From assembly GCA_025451715.1 (NCBI GenBank), contig JANWJY010000065.1, forward strand, positions 1 through 9,210: a DNA stretch of 9,210 nt, in the 5' to 3' direction. Of this stretch, positions 7,309-9,210 are shown one piece after another; the stretch's first letter is position 1; every line of letters begins with the position of its first letter. This stretch comes from Fimbriimonadaceae bacterium (GTDB taxonomy: Bacteria; Armatimonadota; Fimbriimonadia; Fimbriimonadales; Fimbriimonadaceae). The translations under genes were made by a program, and so were the position numbers. The notes beneath the pieces were generated by a model. The model did not search any database, was not told the origin of the DNA, and saw nothing but the letters and a program-made list of their open reading frames with translations.

Positions 7309-7338
7309 ACGGACGGGAGCCACGGAGGGCGAACCAGC
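7309..7338 (+). promoter_or_regulatory. csrA leader with three GGA triplets and a GGAGG Shine-Dalgarno
   Basis: The 30-base gap between fliW and csrA contains GGA at 7311-7313, 7316-7318 and 7324-7326; the last is part of the GGAGG ribosome binding site about 10 bases before the csrA ATG. GGA is the core recognised by CsrA, and CsrA is known to repress its own translation in other bacteria by binding sites that include the Shine-Dalgarno. The triplets are visible; that CsrA binds them here is inference, and GGA is common in GC-rich DNA. Confidence 0.5.
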
Positions 7339-7346
7339 ATGCTGGT
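7333..7346. promoter_or_regulatory. Perfect 14-bp palindrome centred on the csrA start codon
   Basis: ACCAGCATGCTGGT is its own reverse complement and includes the csrA ATG at 7339-7341. In RNA it can fold into a five-pair stem (ACCAG/CUGGU) with a CAUG loop that holds the start codon. The right half is fixed partly by the conserved CsrA start Met-Leu-Val, but the left half is non-coding. It could be a translation-controlling hairpin or a DNA-binding dyad, or chance. Confidence 0.5.
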
Positions 7347-7551
7347 CCTGACACGAAAAGTCAACCAGAGCATTGTCATAGGTGACGACATCGAGGTCGT
7401 CGTGCTTGAGGTGCGAGGCGAACAGATCCGCCTCGGCATCAAGGCGCCCCGTGACGTCGTAGTCCACCGCAAGGAGATCTACGAGCAGATCCAAGAGGAG
7501 AACCAAGCCGCTTCGACGATCGATCCCAAAGACGTCCCCGACGGGATGTGA
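7339..7551 (+). CDS. csrA: Carbon storage regulator CsrA, RNA-binding translational regulator
   Basis: CsrA is a small dimeric protein that binds GGA-containing RNA near ribosome binding sites and usually blocks translation; with FliW it typically controls flagellin. The 70-residue sequence begins MLVLTRKVNQSIVIGDDIEV and continues with IRLGIKAPRDVVVHRKEIYE. It includes Leu4 and Arg6 of the first strand and Arg44 in VHRKEI, which are the known RNA-contacting residues. The C-terminal tail of about 17 residues (AASTIDPKDVPDGM) is polar and variable. GGAGG at 7324-7328 supports the ATG. The final codon and stop overlap a GTG start of the next gene, suggesting translational coupling. Confidence 0.97.
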   Translation: MLVLTRKVNQSIVIGDDIEVVVLEVRGEQIRLGIKAPRDVVVHRKEIYEQIQEENQAASTIDPKDVPDGM

Positions 7552-8018
7552 CCGTGAGCGTGCCAGTAAAAACCGCCTGGAAAGACCGCGTCGCGGAAGT
7601 GTGGGCCTACGCGACAGCGGCTACCACCATCCTGTTCGCCTCCTGTGTGCTTTTCAGTTGGTTTGTGACCTGGCAGGCAGGGGCGCACGAGTTCTTCAGT
7701 TATGTCTTGGCAGCGGCCGATCCAGCGGTCACCGCGATCCTGATGCTCGTCGTGTGCCTCTTGCAACCCAACGTGTTTGCAGGAAAGCGTTTTCGCATGC
7801 CGCACGTTGCGACATTGCCTACCCTGTTCGTCTTCATAGTGTTCGGGATCAAGTCGCTGGCGCGAAACTCTGAGTCGGGGCTGCGTAGGTTCGAGGGCGC
7901 AGAGAGGTTCGACTTGATCTGGCTCGACTACCGCGTGGCCCTTCAGGCTTGGCTCGTGCTCTTGGTCGTGATGGCGGTCGTGAGCGCGTTCTTCGGCGAG
8001 AAGGACAGCGTAAACTAG
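7548..8018 (+). CDS. Unknown four-helix membrane protein
   Basis: I do not recognise this 156-residue protein. It has four hydrophobic segments, at about 20-42, 52-74, 86-104 and 129-149. The loops are short, and a basic/acidic loop at about 105-128 (RNSESGLRRFEGAERFDLIW) lies between the last two. The start is taken as GTG at 7548, which overlaps the csrA stop as GTGA and lacks a clear Shine-Dalgarno; GTG at 7554 or 7560 would shorten it by two or four residues. Predicted location is the cytoplasmic membrane with both ends on the same side. Being coupled to csrA and eight bases ahead of ribF, it is probably co-transcribed with both, but position gives no definite function. Coding is supported by the clean membrane pattern and the tight fit between neighbours. 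Confidence 0.75.
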   Translation: MTVSVPVKTAWKDRVAEVWAYATAATTILFASCVLFSWFVTWQAGAHEFFSYVLAAADPAVTAILMLVVCLLQPNVFAGKRFRMPHVATLPTLFVFIVFGIKSLARNSESGLRRFEGAERFDLIWLDYRVALQAWLVLLVVMAVVSAFFGEKDSVN

Positions 8019-8026
8019 GGCCGCCG

Positions 8027-8953
8027 ATGCTGGTCCACTTCGGAACCGACCTCATTGACGCCGAGTGGGACGCCGCCGACGTCTGCGTCGGCACGTTCGA
8101 CGGCGTGCACCTTGGTCACCAGGAGGTCATCTTAACCGCCGTGCGAAGGGCGCAGAGCGCCGAGAGGCCTTGCGTGCTCGTTACCTTCGACCGCCACCCC
8201 GCCGCTGTGCTCGCTCCGCACAAGAAACCACCGGCCGTTGCAACCTTGGAGCAGAACCTTTCCGTCTTTCGTTCGCACGGCGTGCCTGTGTGCGTCGTGC
8301 TGCACTTCGACGAAGCGTTGGCGAGCGTGACCGCGCAGCGCTTCCTCGATGAGATCTTGGTCGGACGACTAAGGGCCACCGAGGCCGTGGTCGGACACGA
8401 CTTTGCGATGGGCAAAGGGCGCGAAGGCACGGCGGAGTGGCTCTCGGGGCACATCCAGACCACGGTTGTCCCGGCGTTTCAGGTCGGTGGCCGTCGAGTC
8501 AGCAGCTCCGAGATCAGAAAGGCGGTGAGTGAGGGGGACGTGGAGACTGCGGCGTCGCTGCTCGGCCGCCCGTTCGCGATCCAGGGGGTCGTGGTGCCTG
8601 GGCAGAAGCTCGGCCGACAAATCGGGTTCCCGACGATCAACCTCGCCCGGTCGGCGGATCAGGTTTCTCCAGCCGACGGCATCTACGCAGCGTTGTGCAG
8701 GACGCCCTTCGGGACTTTCAAGGCGGCCGTCAGCCACGGAGTCAGGCCCGCAGTTTCAGGCACGAAGCGTACGCTCGAGGCGTATCTGCTCGACTACCCG
8801 GGCCGATCGCTCTACGGGCAGACTGTCGAACTGATGCTGCACAAGCGGCTCCGGGAAGAGCGAGACTTTCCGAGCATCGATGATCTTCGGGTGCAGATCG
8901 CAAGGGACGTGGAGCAAGTTGCCGGAGTGCCTATGTCGGAAACACCGGCGTAG
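8027..8953 (+). CDS. ribF: Bifunctional riboflavin kinase / FAD synthetase RibF
   Basis: RibF phosphorylates riboflavin to FMN and adenylates FMN to FAD in the cytoplasm. The 308-residue length is normal. The N-terminal nucleotidyltransferase domain shows GTFDGVHLGH at 22-31, VTFDRHP at 52-58, GHDFAMGKGREG at 123-134 and SSSEIR at 159-164. The C-terminal kinase domain begins after LLGRPFAIQG and contains GRQIGFPTINL at 196-206, Glu251 followed by LLDYPGRSLYG at 254-264, and RLREERDF at 274-281. The frame is open upstream to 7949, but conserved sequence begins only at MLVHFGTDL, and ATG at 8027 follows the previous gene's stop by eight bases with AGGG at 8017-8020, so this start is preferred. 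It is a housekeeping gene trailing the flagellar block; linkage may be incidental. Confidence 0.95.
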   Translation: MLVHFGTDLIDAEWDAADVCVGTFDGVHLGHQEVILTAVRRAQSAERPCVLVTFDRHPAAVLAPHKKPPAVATLEQNLSVFRSHGVPVCVVLHFDEALASVTAQRFLDEILVGRLRATEAVVGHDFAMGKGREGTAEWLSGHIQTTVVPAFQVGGRRVSSSEIRKAVSEGDVETAASLLGRPFAIQGVVVPGQKLGRQIGFPTINLARSADQVSPADGIYAALCRTPFGTFKAAVSHGVRPAVSGTKRTLEAYLLDYPGRSLYGQTVELMLHKRLREERDFPSIDDLRVQIARDVEQVAGVPMSETPA

Positions 8954-8977
8954 ATAGACGAGGTTGATAGGATAACC

Positions 8978-9210
8978 ATGAAGAAGTGGATGATAGGATC
9001 CGGGCTTGTGGCAGCAGCAGCCCTGACCGTGCTGTTCATCGCCACAGCGCCCTCAGACGAGGAACTGATTCATCAGGCGATCGCCGACGCGACTCAAGCG
9101 AGCCGTGAGGGAAGGCCCGGGCCGGTGCTCGACTACCTGAGCAAGCTTTTCACCTTCAACGGCGTACCGATCATGGACCGGTCGGAGATCTCGAAGTACG
9201 TCAGGCTGGC
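8978..9210 (+). CDS. Unknown exported or membrane-anchored protein (3' end outside window)
   Basis: The first 77 complete codons are visible, with an open frame running off the window. Residues 1-24 (MKKWMIGSGLVAAAALTVLF onward) form a basic start and a hydrophobic stretch, so this is a signal peptide or single anchor. No cysteine is seen near it. The following segment, from PSDEELIHQAIADATQASRE to GRPGPVLDYLSKLFTFNG, reads as an amphipathic helix, a Gly-Pro turn and a strand. That is reminiscent of the start of NTF2-like domains, but this is only a shape resemblance. AGGA at 8968-8971 stands just ahead of the ATG. It lies 24 bases after ribF with no terminator between, so it may be co-transcribed. 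Confidence 0.65.
   Translation, partial: MKKWMIGSGLVAAAALTVLFIATAPSDEELIHQAIADATQASREGRPGPVLDYLSKLFTFNGVPIMDRSEISKYVRL

Noticed and set aside
7949..8026. Upstream extension of ribF by 26 codons
   Set aside because: The extension overlaps the end of the membrane protein gene, is Arg-rich with no RibF similarity, and conserved RibF sequence starts at the ATG at 8027.
8954..8977. Promoter or terminator in the ribF to downstream-gene gap
   Set aside because: GGTT and AACC could pair in a very weak hairpin and there are several GATA words, but there is no U-run, no good stem and no convincing -35/-10 pair in 24 bases.
1..9210. Mobile elements, CRISPR arrays, tRNA or rRNA genes
   Set aside because: The window is filled by continuous plus-strand genes with very short gaps. 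I saw no terminal inverted repeats, transposase motifs, regular direct repeats or cloverleaf-like sequences.

Overview
The window is a single, tightly packed run of plus-strand genes from a flagellar late-structure cluster. The order is flgG (3' part only), flgA, flgH, flgI, a single-domain flgJ-type rod-binding gene, flgN, flgK, flgL, fliW, csrA, a small four-helix membrane protein of unknown function, ribF, and the first 77 codons of an unidentified exported or membrane-anchored protein. Almost all gaps are under 31 bases. Several neighbours share 4-base ATGA/GTGA stop-start overlaps, and I see no internal terminator or convincing promoter. The whole block therefore looks like one transcription unit or several translationally coupled ones.

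The organism is a motile, Gram-negative-type (diderm) bacterium with GC-rich coding DNA. It encodes a P-ring protein (FlgI), an L-ring protein (FlgH) and the P-ring chaperone FlgA. The flgN-flgK-flgL-fliW-csrA order is known from Bacillus, spirochaetes and planctomycetes and is not the enterobacterial layout. Protein style suggests a deep-branching diderm, possibly Armatimonadota (Fimbriimonadia-like) or a relative. That placement is an impression and was not checked by a search.

Region by region: 1-607 is the distal rod protein. 614-3583 holds the LP-ring module (FlgA, FlgH, FlgI). 3580-4113 is a FlgJ-like rod cap without a peptidoglycan hydrolase domain. 4097-6853 is the hook-filament junction module (chaperone FlgN with its expected clients FlgK and FlgL). 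6850-7551 is the FliW-CsrA regulatory pair, which in known systems links flagellin export to flagellin translation. 7548-8018 is an unknown membrane protein coupled to csrA. 8027-8953 is the FMN/FAD biosynthesis enzyme RibF, and 8978-9210 is the start of an unknown protein.

The most unusual observation is that FlgA carries an extra N-terminal domain of about 115 residues that can be aligned with the body of the FlgG protein encoded immediately upstream. It is joined through a Lys/Thr linker to an otherwise normal-sized FlgA, so a P-ring chaperone appears fused to a rod-protein-like domain. Other points are a FlgH with no lipobox cysteine, a FlgI with an extra Gln/Ala-rich N-terminal segment, and a csrA start codon inside a perfect 14-bp palindrome behind a leader with three GGA triplets.
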